A stretch of DNA of 64,000 nt from Flammulina velutipes (taxonomy: Eukaryota; Basidiomycota; Agaricomycetes; Agaricales; Physalacriaceae): positions 1,054,001-1,118,000 of the forward strand of contig CM022375.1 of the NCBI GenBank assembly GCA_011800155.1. The letters run 5' to 3'. The notes under the pieces are model-generated. The model did no database searches. It saw nothing but the letters and a program-made list of their open reading frames with translations, and was not told the origin of the DNA. Numbering within the stretch: the first letter of the stretch is position 1; every line of letters starts with the position of its first letter. The translations under genes and the position numbers were made by a program. Below, in pieces: positions 45,774 to 57,616 of the stretch.

Positions 45774-46867
45774 TCAAAGGGCGGTGTTGGACTGGCCCAC
45801 GAGCGCCATGGCATCTGCGGTAGCTTGACCCTTAAGGACGATATGGAAGGTGGTGGGGGATCCTTGTTGTGCAGCGCGGCAAAAGGTAGCACTGATGGGT
45901 TCCACAGCCAATACCAGTTGTTTGAGGTGGTCCCTGATCTCCTCAGCGACGCGAATCAATTCCTCGTTCCTAGCCATGGACTCGGTCCCCATTTTCTTGG
46001 TTTGAGCGGTAAAGAAGCCGATCTGGCGGGTCATGTTTCGCAACGCTTCTTCAGCTGTTTGGGCTCTCTTTGGAGCGGAGGAGACGCTCGCGCTCTCGTC
46101 GCCAGATCCCTCGTCCTCTGATTCCAACCCAATGTAAGTGGGTGAGGAGACGCACTTGGTCTTCCATTTCCGACATAGAGCGCAGGAATTCCCTCTAGCC
46201 CCTAAGGTATCGTAGCAGATGCGATTTTTCAGTGCACAAGCCTCGCAGGCTGAATGGAAAAGTGAGTTTAACATTGGCTAACGAAAAAAGAGTTCTTACC
46301 TGTCTGCCGAGCCAAACTCTTATCTCCACTGACGCCCTCGTCGTGAGTTGGTTCAGCATCGACCTGCATCTGATCAAGCTGATTGGTGACAGTCTTTCGC
46401 GAGGAGGAGGAAGTCTTCTGTCTCTTGCGGATCGTTGAGGCGGCGGCGGCTGGGCGCTTGACTGCCTTGGGTTTAGGTGCAGGGCGAGTTTGAATCTCTT
46501 CGATGGCCTCCTGCATGTGATGGTCGAAATCGAGAAACCACCGAGTGCGCTCCTGTACGTATGCCTGAAAATCCTCGTAGGCGGCATTTTTTGCTTCGTG
46601 ATCTATCATCTGTTGGCGATGCTCCTGGAGCCAGATGTCCATGGCGTCCATGTGGGCGTAATCCTCTTCCAGAGAGCACGGCTCAACAGGTTGTGGGGGG
46701 AAGGGAGGACGAACGAATTCTGGTTTATCGACGGGTTCGCGTATTTTGGGTTGAGGTCCTGCTTTCGCAAAGGCAAGCGATGCTGCGAACTTGATGACGG
46801 CAGGGCCCGCACTGTAGTGCTTGCAGAGGGTCGGGGAGTCAGTCGCATCAGGAAGTGGTCGAGACAT
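45774..46867 (-). CDS. Zn2Cys6-like cysteine-rich protein
   Basis: Exons 46867-46300 and 46249-45774 encode 347 residues. The start MSRPLPDATDSPTLCKHYSA was chosen over a more upstream in-frame ATG (46948) because the extra residues look non-coding. The intron (GTAAGA...TCAG) brings together a Ser/Lys-rich hinge and CEACALKNRIC...CALCRKWKTKC, two CxxCx6C halves as in Zn2Cys6 DNA-binding domains, with a longer spacer between them. A predicted helical region with many Glu/Arg residues follows. Possibly a transcription regulator, but the cluster is central rather than N-terminal, as in a basidiomycete-specific class of unknown function. Confidence 0.72.
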
Positions 46868-47275
46868 GGTCGCAAGAGGTGAAGTGAGTGTTCGGGCCGG
46901 TTTCCGGAAAATAAAATGGATGAGTTCGATCATTGTTGTGGCGTCCAACTACTTTGGATTGTAATGCAAAGTAGGCTAGGTCTCTGTCAGTTTCCAGAAG
47001 CATCAATGGCTGAGATGGATTCTATATCTCGTCCTTAACTTGGTCTGGGCGCGTTCGGGTGGGGTTCTTACAAATGGAATACATATCAATACTGCTATGA
47101 TCCTTTGCTATACAACGAGTAAATGCAGCTTAGTACACAGGATTACTCGTATTAGCACATATATCCACACTACAACAGCAAGGCTGCCAGAATTCCAGTG
47201 GTAAGCCGAACCTCAATGAATCGCACGCGCGTACATCGGACCGTTGTCCCGAACAACTGCTCGCATCCCACCACC
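46868..47275. other. divergent promoter region
   Basis: Shared 5' region of the Zn2Cys6-like gene (-) and the second MYND gene (+). An upstream in-frame ATG for the MYND gene exists at 47216. Confidence 0.4.
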
Positions 47276-48014
47276 ATGTCTGAACCAACATTTGGCAAAG
47301 GCTCGGACCTTCGGGACGCAATCACCTTTCCTACCTTTCGAAACTGTCCATTCGAGAACGTCGACGAACGATACTTTACGCCAAGCTTTGAGGGTCCTTT
47401 CGACTTCAAGCGCCACTGGTGCTTTCTCGGAGAGATAATGCAAGCCGACGTGCTCCTACGCCTGGTGATGGCTGTACGCGACCTCGAAGGGACCATGGTG
47501 ACCATAGCTTTCTACGACGACGAACGAGGCGTGCAGTTCGCGAGCAAGGCTAAACCGGGATCGACGGTTGCCATTATTTGTGGTTTGACGCACGGTTTCA
47601 TTGACGGGAGCGATGGATTTAGGGTGGAGGATGCTAGCTCAATGAGGGTACGCATGTTACTCAGGTCTCATCGGTATCGACAACCGACCTTACACAGATT
47701 TTTCCGCATTCTCTGAAGACTCTTCAGGCCGCAAATAAAGAGATCCATACAGAGCGCACTCTCGACGCGTGTCGTGTACCTGGGTGTACTGCGAGGGCTA
47801 GCTTGCAGGCATGCTCTGGATGTCGTCTTGTGTGTTATTGCGGCAAGGTATGTCTCCGTTCGTTCGAGACGTTCAGTTAATCCTAAATGAATTGCAGGAA
47901 CATCAGACGAAGGACTGGAGTGCGCACAAGGATATGTGCAAGGCCGCTGGTGCTTTGAAGTTCTTTACCGACCGCGATTGGACTGTGTATAAGCAGCAAT
48001 ACTCCTTCAAATAG
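47276..48014 (+). CDS. MYND-type zinc-finger protein
   Basis: Exons 47276-47647, 47698-47847 and 47898-48014 encode 212 residues. The ATG at 47276 has an ideal context (CCACCATG); 47216 is an alternative. The N-terminal ~125 residues (ITFPTFRNCPFENVDERYF to GLTHGFIDGSDGFRVED) resemble the N-terminal region of many agaricomycete MYND proteins. The finger reads CRVPGCTARASLQACSGCRL, then VCYCGKEH and HKDMC, and spans the second intron. Probably a protein-interaction module. Confidence 0.78.
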
Positions 48015-48159
48015 CGCCCCTGACACTGAACAATAAATCTTTTTTTAGATTCATGTCTCTGATTTTCGGGTGTGTCTCGGAATTCGGTCCGTCGTGGCGT
48101 TGTCGCAGACTGGACTCCTTTCAGAGCTCTAACCACAACTACTATCATCTATCCTCACA

Positions 48160-48765
48160 ATGATCTTCGAGAACATCACCAACACCGCTATTCAGCCACA
48201 GTCTACTCTCTCCAAGATGGCAGGTGCTCTCAAGCTCAAGTCGCAGAAACCGGATCGTCCTCGAATCGTTGTCCAGCTACCTCACATCGTCGCCCCCACT
48301 TCTACTCCGATTCCTCCCACCACCGTATCCAAGGCGAAAGCGAACAAGTCGTCTGCTTCTCGCCCTCGGATTGTCGTCCACCTGCCCCACGTCGTTGGCG
48401 ACTCGCCTACGCCGATACCATCCGTCCCCCTCGTCCAGCAGTTGCAGCCTCCTAAGCGATATGGCGATATTCTCGTTGACGGCATCCTATCGCCCAAGGA
48501 ATACCTCGCTCAGCACGGTCACTACGATGAGTCCGGTTCGTGGAGAATGGGAAAATCCTCGTCTTCCACATCATCGTACTCAGACGACGACTATATCCCC
48601 TACATCCCGCGCAACGTCGGTCCGTCACAGGCGGACCTCGAATCAAAGAGAAGAATGGCAGAGTTCAGCCGGGAGATGGTGGCGAAAGGAAAGGCGTTCT
48701 TTGATGAGAATGGGGACATTGTATATTACCCGCTCGGGGCGAAAGACGGGGATTACGATTTTTAG
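48160..48765 (+). CDS. hypothetical protein with repeated RPRIVVxLPHxV motif
   Basis: An uninterrupted 201-codon frame starting MIFENITNTAIQPQSTLS. The motif RPRIVVQLPHIV is repeated as RPRIVVHLPHVV about 35 residues later, each followed by a Thr/Pro segment. The C-terminal half contains KRYGDILVDGILSPKEYLAQ and a tail (AFFDENGDIVYYPLG) resembling a structured end. I do not recognise the family. Codon use and the in-frame repeats support a real gene. Confidence 0.6.
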   Translation: MIFENITNTAIQPQSTLSKMAGALKLKSQKPDRPRIVVQLPHIVAPTSTPIPPTTVSKAKANKSSASRPRIVVHLPHVVGDSPTPIPSVPLVQQLQPPKRYGDILVDGILSPKEYLAQHGHYDESGSWRMGKSSSSTSSYSDDDYIPYIPRNVGPSQADLESKRRMAEFSREMVAKGKAFFDENGDIVYYPLGAKDGDYDF

Positions 48766-49295
48766 TTCTGGGTAAGTAAATACCTCTTTCCTCATTCGCG
48801 ATCGCTAATCTGTTTCAGTAGGCTCGTTTTGGGATCTTCTTTTTCCTCACGGTGGCTTTTTGTTTGTTCTCATCTTGCTATCGCATCGCTCTTTTTGATA
48901 CCCCACCATTACCATAATAACCTCACCGCATATACCTTACGCCACGCCATAATCATATTGAGTTTCCCGACCAGCTCGATTTTCCTGTGCAATTCTTCTC
49001 CTCCGATTCGTCTGGGTGTTGACATATTTGCGATGCTAGATGATACCGAAGAAATGGTATCGTGATAAAATCCAACGAAAGCAACAGGGAAGAGGTCGAC
49101 TGAGATGACAAGAACGGAATGGGCGGGAATATATTATTTGAGGCACCTCGTCGTTGATCGAGGACAGTCGGATGTCAGCGGAAAACGGAGCGCCACATAT
49201 TACTAGTATTACGAACCGTACATGGACCTTCGCGACCACGTGATAGAAAATTCGATTTCGATTGATACGCAAGGCTACTTGTCGATTTCTTCATA
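48766..49295. other. convergent intergenic region
   Basis: No gene. The motif TGTGGCGC occurs reversed at 49190-49197. Confidence 0.4.
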
Positions 49296-50137
49296 TTACA
49301 TCCTCTCTTCAACCTTCAAATCGTCCCGAATGATCTCATACAAATGAGGTCCGTCGCAAAGGGATTGTCTCATCACATGGCGTCTCATGACTCCAAGCAG
49401 GAGATAAAGGAAGCGTACCAGCTCTTCGTCCTCCACTTCTCCGCTGTATCCCATATCACTGACGACGTCCAGCATGATCTCCTTGATACCTTTCGACACG
49501 TGTCCGTAAGGACAATCACTCAAGGTGTCGAAGTATTTCACCGATGCAGATCCATGACGCTTCTCCTTCCCTCCTGGACTTTCGTACCAGACATCCACCG
49601 CCAGCTGACAAGCCTGCGTATCCTCATGACTAGAGATCCAGTATTCCCCTTCAACGTCCAACAGCTTGGAGTTCGCGTCATCGGAATTCCCGATTCTATA
49701 AACCGTTTTGATGCTATTGAAGGCCATTGTGCTGTAGTTTGCTCCGTTGTTGCGTTGAATTGTGGTAACTTGCGCTGGAACGTAGACGGAGATGGAGTTG
49801 AGGAAAGGTTTAATGATTTCGGGCATTTGGGTGGAACGTAGTTTTCGTGTCTGGAGGTCGGCCTGAGCGCGATAGAAAGTCCTTTGGTGTGCCAGAACTT
49901 CCCGCTCGGCTTCTTCGAGCGTCTTCTCCGGGTCCTGGCTTGCTTCGGCTTGCGTTCTGCGACCAATGAATAAATGCCTATATCAAATCTGAATGGTTCA
50001 ATAACTCACGACTTGGAAACCTTTGGCTTCTTCACGTTCTTCTCTTTGACGTCCTTCTTGTCCGCCAGCTTTCTCTTCTTTTCATTGAAAGGCGGATTCT
50101 TTGGTGCAGAGCTGTTTGAACGAGTTCGTGGAGGCAT
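49296..50137 (-). CDS. unknown protein, paralogue of the gene at 51962-52934
   Basis: Exons 50137-50010 and 49956-49296 encode 262 residues. The N-terminus is very basic (MPPRTRSNSSAPKN, then KKRKLADKKDVKEK), suggesting nuclear targeting. The C-terminal two thirds align with the second gene: ISVYVPAQVTTI against ISVDVPLEEIHV, and KGIKEIMLDVVSDMGY against EGMEEMMFDVVQDMGY. Family not recognised. The two genes lie in opposite orientation about 1.8 kb apart. Confidence 0.7.
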
Positions 50138-51961
50138 GGTGAACGTCACGGTCAAAGGTAGAGGCTGCGCACTTTAAAATTTTACATACCGACCATTGTT
50201 CTCAGAATGTTGCGCGATCGTGACAATTAAGCCAGTTCCGGCGGACAATGGACTTCGGTTGTAGCCCTGCATTGTCCATCAACTAGCGATTGCGCCACAT
50301 CAATGACGTGGGCGGACTATCACATGTGAGGATTCATCGATTCGACAACATCCTAATGAGTTGCATTACTGGAATAAATTCATCAGCCTGAAGCCTGTCT
50401 TTTATTTCGCAGCCGCTCCATACCTATTCTCCGCCATATCTTGGGATAATGATAATGTCGCCGAGGTCAGATGCTCCCGGATCTGCCACCAGTGCATCTT
50501 TAAAATAGAGGTGTGAGTCCATGTCATAACGCTGGAGAGATCAAACTCTCTAGACCAAATCCTTGAGCACAGCAACGCTCTCGACGGTTTCTGGGCTACC
50601 ATTAGACAAACAATGTCATTGGCTCACAGGATTCCTCCAATGAAGAGCGAGTCTCGAACTTGGCGAGAGAACCAGATTTGAGTGGTCGGTCAGCGGACGT
50701 AGGGCAACTCCGAGCCTTGAACTATTGGTCCACGAATACGATTGGCTCCGGCAGTCTGCTCAGCGGCGTACATCAATCATAGCAAGTAAACAGCTTTGCC
50801 GTATGATATAAAGATCGAGGAGCTGCTTCCACTTCTCTTACCTTTGAAATGTCTACCGCAACCCCCGCCAGTGATGTTCAGCCTGTCAGTAGTCCAAGCG
50901 ACCTTCAAGTAGACCGTCGTGTAGCGATTCGACAGCCAGTTGTCGCTCGCCAGGATTCTTCCAGTGAGTCTAACAGTTACCAAGCTTCGTCGTCATGGTT
51001 GAAACCTTGCAGTGGTCTCCCTGTCACCAGTCCTCTCCGTCTCTGAAGACCCAGTACCGACTTCCACGGATAACGCTGGCGGTAAGCCAATCTCTTAGAA
51101 GTATGATAGGATCAGTGGGGTTGATTCATGCTGTCCTGTACGACGAATAGATCGTTACACTGAAGGTAAGGCCACACAGGTGCGGGATGATAGAACGTCC
51201 ATTTGACAGCAACAGTCCGCGTGCCATGTGAGAGATTTCCAGCCGATGATGCAGCGCGAGATATACAGGACAAGAGAAAGATAACGAAGAAACCCAAGGC
51301 TAAAAGGTTCGCCCATAAGAGCATGGAATGTTATACAGTCTGACGATATTCACAGTAGGAAGAATACCAGCGTAAGTAATATGAGCGACGTGAGGAGCGC
51401 GACGACGCTGACGGACCCTTGACGTAGTGCATTATCATGTAGTACTAGTGCAAGTAGCTGGAGGTTCCCTTGACAAAGAGCGCTGAGTCTTCCAGCGCCT
51501 TTGCCAGAATTGCGTCTGTAGTTTCCAGTAAAAGATGGGAAGTTGCGCGTCACAGTCTCCTAGAATACAGGAATCCGGCTCCGGTGAACAAAGCCAGACA
51601 AGTTGCAGTTCGGTACGTCCAGATGATGGTGAAAAGCAAATCACGGAGGCCCGGGCCGGGTGGGGAAGACGTGGCGTAGACCCTCTCATTCAAAGATCTT
51701 TAGATCCAGACCAAAATATTTTCAACTTCAGTTCGAGCAAAGGTTAATTCTACGTTCATGCTTTTCTAAGAAGACTCACTGATCGGGATCATGTGGCGCG
51801 AGAGCATGATGTACTTGAAATGTAACCGAACAATGAAACATGAACATTTGGACAGCCATTCAGGCGTACAATGGTGCTCGGAGTACTATAGCGATGAATA
51901 AGTATTTGAGCAATCATGGTTCATAGCGTGGTTCATTTCTTTCATGGATCCACCCCCCACC
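50138..51961. other. 1.8 kb without a convincing gene
   Basis: A spliced plus-strand frame can be drawn from 50849 (MSTATPASDVQPVSS, donor GTGAGT near 50963, acceptor near 51010, second donor near 51082), but it has no domain and no clear end. Minus-strand frames at 51112-51324 and 51350-51553 contain hydrophobic, helix-like stretches and might be parts of a small membrane protein. TGTGGCGC motifs: 50292 (reverse) and 51792. Confidence 0.35.
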
Positions 51962-52934
51962 ATGCCATCAACGAAGGTCAAGATACCCGTTCCTCCCAGC
52001 GCTGGATACGGCTTCAGCCACATCCTGTATGGCCTTTCAAATGTTCCTGTTGCTACGAGGAATGAAGGCAATGTGCCAAGACGCTGGATACTGACTTCCA
52101 AAAAGAAATTCAAGGTATGTCAGCCTACTCGTTGTGACCTTCTCAGACTAACGATCGAAACACAAGACGAAGTCTGAGCCTGAGCCAGAGCATGTTCTAA
52201 TTGCGCCTGTTGAAGAGCCTGAGTATGTTGTTCCTGTGGTGCTTTATCTCATGGCATGAAACTGACCTTGTTCTTATAGACCGATCCCGGAACCAAGTGA
52301 TGATGAATGCATCGCAGAACAGAATAAGGCTGTCCAGGACGCCAAATGTTGCATTGAGACGAAGAAACTTCGCGGGAGGCTTCCAAAGTTTCTCCAACGC
52401 TATGCTGAAGCAATCTCCGTCGACGTCCCGTTGGAAGAAATCCACGTTAGTCGCGACAATGGGGCTGAGGGAGGCCGTTTCGAGATCTATACAACGACGC
52501 TGTGTCTCAGGATTCATCCTCCCGGAAACAACCTCATCGACAAAGTTCTCACGATCACTACAGACAAGTGGGCTGCTGAGACCAACTCGAGTGGGTGCCG
52601 GCAAGCCGAAATCGGCCTTGAGTATAAGGATGGGCAGGGCGTAGAGCGTGCTGAAGCATATGCGAAGTTGTATAAGGACGAGGACTCGGCACGCAATGTA
52701 CACACGCACATGTCGGAAGGGATGGAAGAGATGATGTTCGACGTCGTGCAGGATATGGGATATGTCATCGGAAATGGCGGAAACGTGGATGTGGACGCAG
52801 TTATGCAATTATTGTACATCCTGACGGATGGTACAGGCGTCCTCGATCACGAAGTGGAGGTTGACTCGGAATCACTACGTGATATCATTGAGAGCAAGGT
52901 GCGCGTTGGTTGCCAGGAAGGAACGGCAGCTTAG
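51962..52934 (+). CDS. unknown protein, paralogue of the gene at 49296-50137
   Basis: Exons 51962-52114, 52167-52222 and 52280-52934 encode 287 residues. The first exon (MPSTKVKIPVPPSAGYGF...) is unlike that of its paralogue. The second is an acidic Glu/Pro hinge. The third carries the shared region (SVDVPLEEIHVSRDNG, GMEEMMFDVVQDMGY). Start context is good (CCACCATG). No membrane segment or signal peptide. Family not recognised. Confidence 0.7.
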
Positions 52935-53576
52935 GAACATTTGTCCGGGACATACAATATTATAGTTGTGGATACTTACAGAATGGATTGAATTTGAGCA
53001 TATGGGGAACGTGATCGCGCCACAAAAGTGATCCGAGGTACCGGAACTTCCCGGTACTCTTTTCTTTTCGTCGCTCATTGTCGAAATGCGTTACGTATCG
53101 TTTGCAAAGCCTCCAACTTTTGATAGGGCATGGGAAAGGTACATCTTTGTTCATTATGTCCTACCTCCATGCACTTATCACCACTCGCACATAGATATAT
53201 GAGAATTTTACTAATGCTCGACGCTTGCAATAAACAGTTTGTTTACCCAGGGAGACTTGTTGGAACTCAGTTATGTGAATACAAGGGCACGTCCTTGTTC
53301 TTTGAATTCGTGAATGCTCTTTGTCGTTGGTTCACACGGAACAAGAACGTTGGACCCACAAAGCTTTGATTCCTTGTTCCCTAGGAAGACTCGCGCTTCT
53401 AGCGGACCCAACTTCTCAGTGATGTCTTCATGATGCGTCCATTTCGTCCCCGTATGTGCACAAGGCCTCGTGGTTTCGTCGAGTATTTATATATTCTGTT
53501 TCTCGATCTCGCCATCCACCTTACCCTACGCCAGCCTGACTGCCACTGACGCTTACGCACGATACGACTGCACGAC
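52935..53576. other. intergenic
   Basis: No gene. TGTGGCGC reversed at 53017-53024, about 85 bases after the upstream stop. Confidence 0.4.
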
Positions 53577-56550
53577 ATGTCCTCTTCCGGCCTCTGCGAC
53601 GATAGTTTGCCTCCCTTTAAGTCTCCTACTTCAGGGTCTTCAACCTCCAACAGCCGTCATACTTCTCCTTCGATGCGTGCTGAGAGCGGGCTCACACCAT
53701 TCCAAGAATGTGTACTATTCAAGGTCGACCCGCCGACAATGACCTCAGGCTCACCTACTGACGGTCTGCCGATTCCAAGTCCTGGGGGACGACCACACTC
53801 TGTCAAGACAGGAACCCCCAAGCCATGGCATGGACCACGTCTCTACGGTCCCCGTGCACTGTCTGTCCGCGGAGATACCCATACGCAATCTCGTGCGTTG
53901 CTTCTCTATCATGCCTTACCTCTCCTTAAATCTGTCTGTATAGCTTATCATGGACCCATGCCCTCTCCTTCCTCGCCTAAGACACCTGAGAATCAACCCA
54001 ATTCACAATCTCAGTACATGAGTGTCACTCCCGAGTCTCCGTTCTGGGAGATGTACAATGCCGAGGCTACAAAGACAGATAGGGATGTCACCCAAGGATG
54101 GACAAGCGGTCTTGATGTTCTACTCATTATTGTGAGTATTGCCGCTACATGCTCTCACACATCCTGACGAGTATTAGACGGGTCTATTCTCCGCGATCGT
54201 CACCGGTTTCCTCGTGGTCGAACTCAATCCGGAATCTTCCAAATCCCAAGGGCTCGTACTGGCTAGATATCTCGTTGCGAAGGCGAGGTTTACACAATCA
54301 GAAGCTGTGAATCTCTCTCCTGCTGCCCAACACGAACTAGTCGGATATCTTTCTGCACCACCAGAACCATCGGCCCTCGAGGAAACCATCGTCGCCTGTT
54401 GGAGTGTATCTCTCACATGCACACTCTGGATCCTCATTTACGCGTTTTATATCAAATCCTGGTTGCGAGAGTATGAACGCGATATGAAGAACGGCAGCAC
54501 CTTCGAATGCGCTCAACGTCGGCAGGCCCGATGGACAGCTCTAGTGCGTTGGAAGGTCGAAGCTTGGATCTCCTTCCTCCCAATCCTCATGCTCTTGTCT
54601 GTGGGTCTTTTCATTACTGGGCTCGCCATGAAGCTTTGGGTGTCCTATAACAAGGCAGCTATCGCGGTCATCTCGGTCAGCGGGACATTACTGTTGGTAT
54701 ACTTTGCACTGTCCATACTCCCCTGGTTCTCCAAGACGTGTCCATATCATAACACGGCCCTTATTCTCCTTCCTCGGATGTTCATAGGTATTGGCTCGTT
54801 CTTGGAGGGTTTTGGGAAGCGAGTGTTCACCAGGTTGAATTACCTCATACGTCGCACAAGCGGAAAGGCTAATGGAGACCCAGCCTGGGACGTCGAAAAG
54901 TCTCTATCCACTCTTCCCTTCCACGTCGTACCCGACCGTATCGAGGAGGAGAACAAATTCATCACCAATAAACTCACGTGGGACAGTGTAATCTGGCTCC
55001 TTACCACATGTCGCCAGAGCTCTATTGTTGATCACGCATTGCGCACTTTCCCAACCCTCCCTTATACTCCGAAAAAGGCCATTGCTGCGCTAGCGACCCG
55101 GATTCCACAGATGCTATGTTCCCGCATCTACGGCGAGTTCACTGTAGACGAGAATGATCCATTGCTTAGGGTGAAGCTCGAAAACGATGATAACATGATA
55201 TCCAGCTTCCAATTCGGCCTAGGTTTCACTCACTATCTCAAATGTCTCGCTCTTGATGATACTCCCTCTCGTGATACCCTAGCGTTCATCACAAGCTCAT
55301 CCGAGTCTGATCCCTCCCCTTCCCATAAGACGTACCGGCTTCTTGACGAGAGGCTGACGAACCAATGGAGGTTGATGAAAGGTACTGGGCTTCTGAAAGC
55401 GTACGCTGACCTCAACGAGAGAGGCTGGGTTCCGGATATCTTTGTTGGGCTTGCATCTATGGAAGCTCTCCATTTCCACCTTCACCCCGACAACCACAAG
55501 GTGGACCGTCCCGTCGATGACCCACTCGACGACGTCCACTTCTTCATCGAATGGCATATCGATTCACTGACAAAAGGCAGCCATAACAGTAACGAGAGGC
55601 ATACCCTTGTCACTTTGCTCAACACCCTCGTCCATACCTTGGGTGCGCTTTCTGACCAGTACGAGTGGATGATAAGCCGAAGACGGGAAACGATGTCGGT
55701 CCTGTTGAGGCTGATAGGTGTTGTGACTACGGACGAGTTCCAAGTGTTGCAGCCTCTGGCGGACTGCGTATGGATATGTCACGACAGAACTACGAAGGAG
55801 CGCACATGCCAGATCCTCACCGCAAATATTAATAACGGCAGCGAACGTGCTCTGAACGCTAGTCTCGATGGTGGTGGTTACAAGAATCTCTCCATCGCCT
55901 TATCGACCATTTCCAAAGAGGAACCTGATCGAGTACGCTCGAATGCGATTCTATGGGCTCACTTCCTTCTTGCCTCTCATATGGTCCCCGCGAATGCTGC
56001 TGCGAACGACCAGACCCTCATCGGCAATATTGACTATCTCTTAACAAAACTTGGAACGCACACCATGACAGTACTACGAGACCACGACCAAGAGAGCGTC
56101 GACTGGATTGTCGATTTCCTCACCCAGATCAAGCCGCCAGCATATACAAAACCCCCTCTGGATTTACTGCAGAATATCCTATCGTCCAGCGCTACATGGC
56201 AAGCAGATTGGAGGATGCTTACAATACGCAAGATACTTGCCTTCCTCAAGTCACGGCTCACGGACGCACGCGCCAGCGAGAATGATCAGAGACATACTGG
56301 AGAGACGCTCTTTTTACTCCTGCGACGTAGTTTCAGCGAGGATGATACGAGACTTTTGATAAATGTCATCTCAGATGATAAATGGCTCCAGGAGATTCAG
56401 CCTGCATTGGCTCCAATGTGGCCTATCCTCGCCACGGCGGCACCTCAGCTCTTGACAGAATGGGAAAAAGGTGGCTCTATGGATTTTACTAGTGAAAATG
56501 TATGTAACACGATTAAGAGTATATTTCCGCAAATCATGTCGAATATATAA
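53577..56550 (+). CDS. DUF6535-domain membrane protein
   Basis: Exons 53577-53892, 53944-54131 and 54178-56550 encode 958 residues. The first intron is 51 nt and in frame, so its removal is inferred from splice signals (GTGCGT...TATAG). The N-terminus is Ser/Pro-rich. The DUF6535 region starts near residue 140 (SPFWEMYNAEATKTDRDVTQ, then DVLLII|TGLFSAIVTGFLV) and has four hydrophobic helices, the first split by intron 2, as is usual for the family. About 600 residues of helical, armadillo-like sequence follow. These proteins are abundant in agaricomycetes and their function is unknown. Confidence 0.88.
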
Positions 56551-56572
56551 CGGTAGGTATTTACAATGTAAA

Positions 56573-57616
56573 TTAACTTATAGGAAGATAACAGACAGAA
56601 ATATGTATCTCCATGCTATGATTTGGAAAAGGGGATGCATTCCCATTTTCGCAATCGTAGCTCAATCCCCCGAACATGGTACACCCTGCAAGCAAGTCGA
56701 AGACCCGGTAACTTTCGACTTGATCGTGATACCGTACTTTGTGAGTGCGCGTAAGGATACGATGGTTCTCCTCACTGAGGTTCCGCACAATTCTATCCGT
56801 CATGGGGACTGTGAGCGCAAGTGACATGTTGGAGAGAAGCTCCCCGACTGTAACTCCAGCAAGCTCGTCCATTCTTCTTGCTGTGGACGGCCAGGGAATG
56901 GGTCGAGAGATGAATTGAAATTCTGTCAAACGAGGTAACGTCGCTGGCTCGTGGCAGAACTCGTCAAAACACAATATTCTACCATCCTCTATGAACTTGG
57001 CTGTAGAGACAGGTTGCGTCACGTCCCATAGAAGGCGCCCATGCGTGAGGGAAGACGGTGGCGATAGGTATCGATTTATCTGTAATGTAGGCAATTTCAT
57101 TGCCACTTCCGGTTCCAGAACTGGTCCGTCTTCAGTGTTTATTAGAAAAGGCCTATTCGATTTAGAGAGGAGGAGCTTACAACATGGGCCCGGAACCCAA
57201 GGATCCATGATTATATGACGAAATTCGGGAAAATCGTCAGGTTGGTAGGTTGGACGACCTGTTTGCGGTCGCGAAGCTTTCGTTTGGTCCATCTCCCCCT
57301 CGATCTCTGCCTCTTCCGCAATATTCTCGATCTGACTGACGAGTTGTGCAAGAAGTCCTAGAAGCTGTTCTTTATTCTGCGTCGCCGGAATCGAGATCGC
57401 GGGTATAGGACCATTTGGAGGAATTTTGGGTAGCTTCTGCAAAAATTCCTGAGCGGCCTGGGTTGGTACTGATGGATCGCATATTTTTACGGCCGGAAAA
57501 GTAGATGACGAGCGGGAGGAAGAAGGAGCGGTGGTGTGAGAGGACCTTGTCGGTTTCAGAATGGAACGCGTAGGTGGTTGAGGGGGTCTGGTAGATGCGT
57601 AGCGGTAATTAGACAT
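56573..57616 (-). CDS. DUF6699-domain protein
   Basis: A single exon of 347 residues from ATG 57616 (MSNYRYASTRPPQPPTRS). After a Pro/Ser-rich region comes a segment (RPTYQPDDFPEFRHIIMDPW) shared with the neighbouring relic. The DUF6699 domain lies at about residues 185-325: INRYLSPPS, LLWDVTQPVSTAKF, EPATLPRLTEF, IPWPSTARRM and VTVGELLSNM. Upstream in-frame codons to 57745 look like a hydrophobic non-coding stretch and were left out. Function of the domain is unknown. It is convergent with the DUF6535 gene, with only about 22 bases between stops. Confidence 0.8.
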   Translation of the reverse strand: MSNYRYASTRPPQPPTRSILKPTRSSHTTAPSSSRSSSTFPAVKICDPSVPTQAAQEFLQKLPKIPPNGPIPAISIPATQNKEQLLGLLAQLVSQIENIAEEAEIEGEMDQTKASRPQTGRPTYQPDDFPEFRHIIMDPWVPGPCCKLLLSKSNRPFLINTEDGPVLEPEVAMKLPTLQINRYLSPPSSLTHGRLLWDVTQPVSTAKFIEDGRILCFDEFCHEPATLPRLTEFQFISRPIPWPSTARRMDELAGVTVGELLSNMSLALTVPMTDRIVRNLSEENHRILTRTHKVRYHDQVESYRVFDLLAGCTMFGGLSYDCENGNASPFPNHSMEIHISVCYLPIS

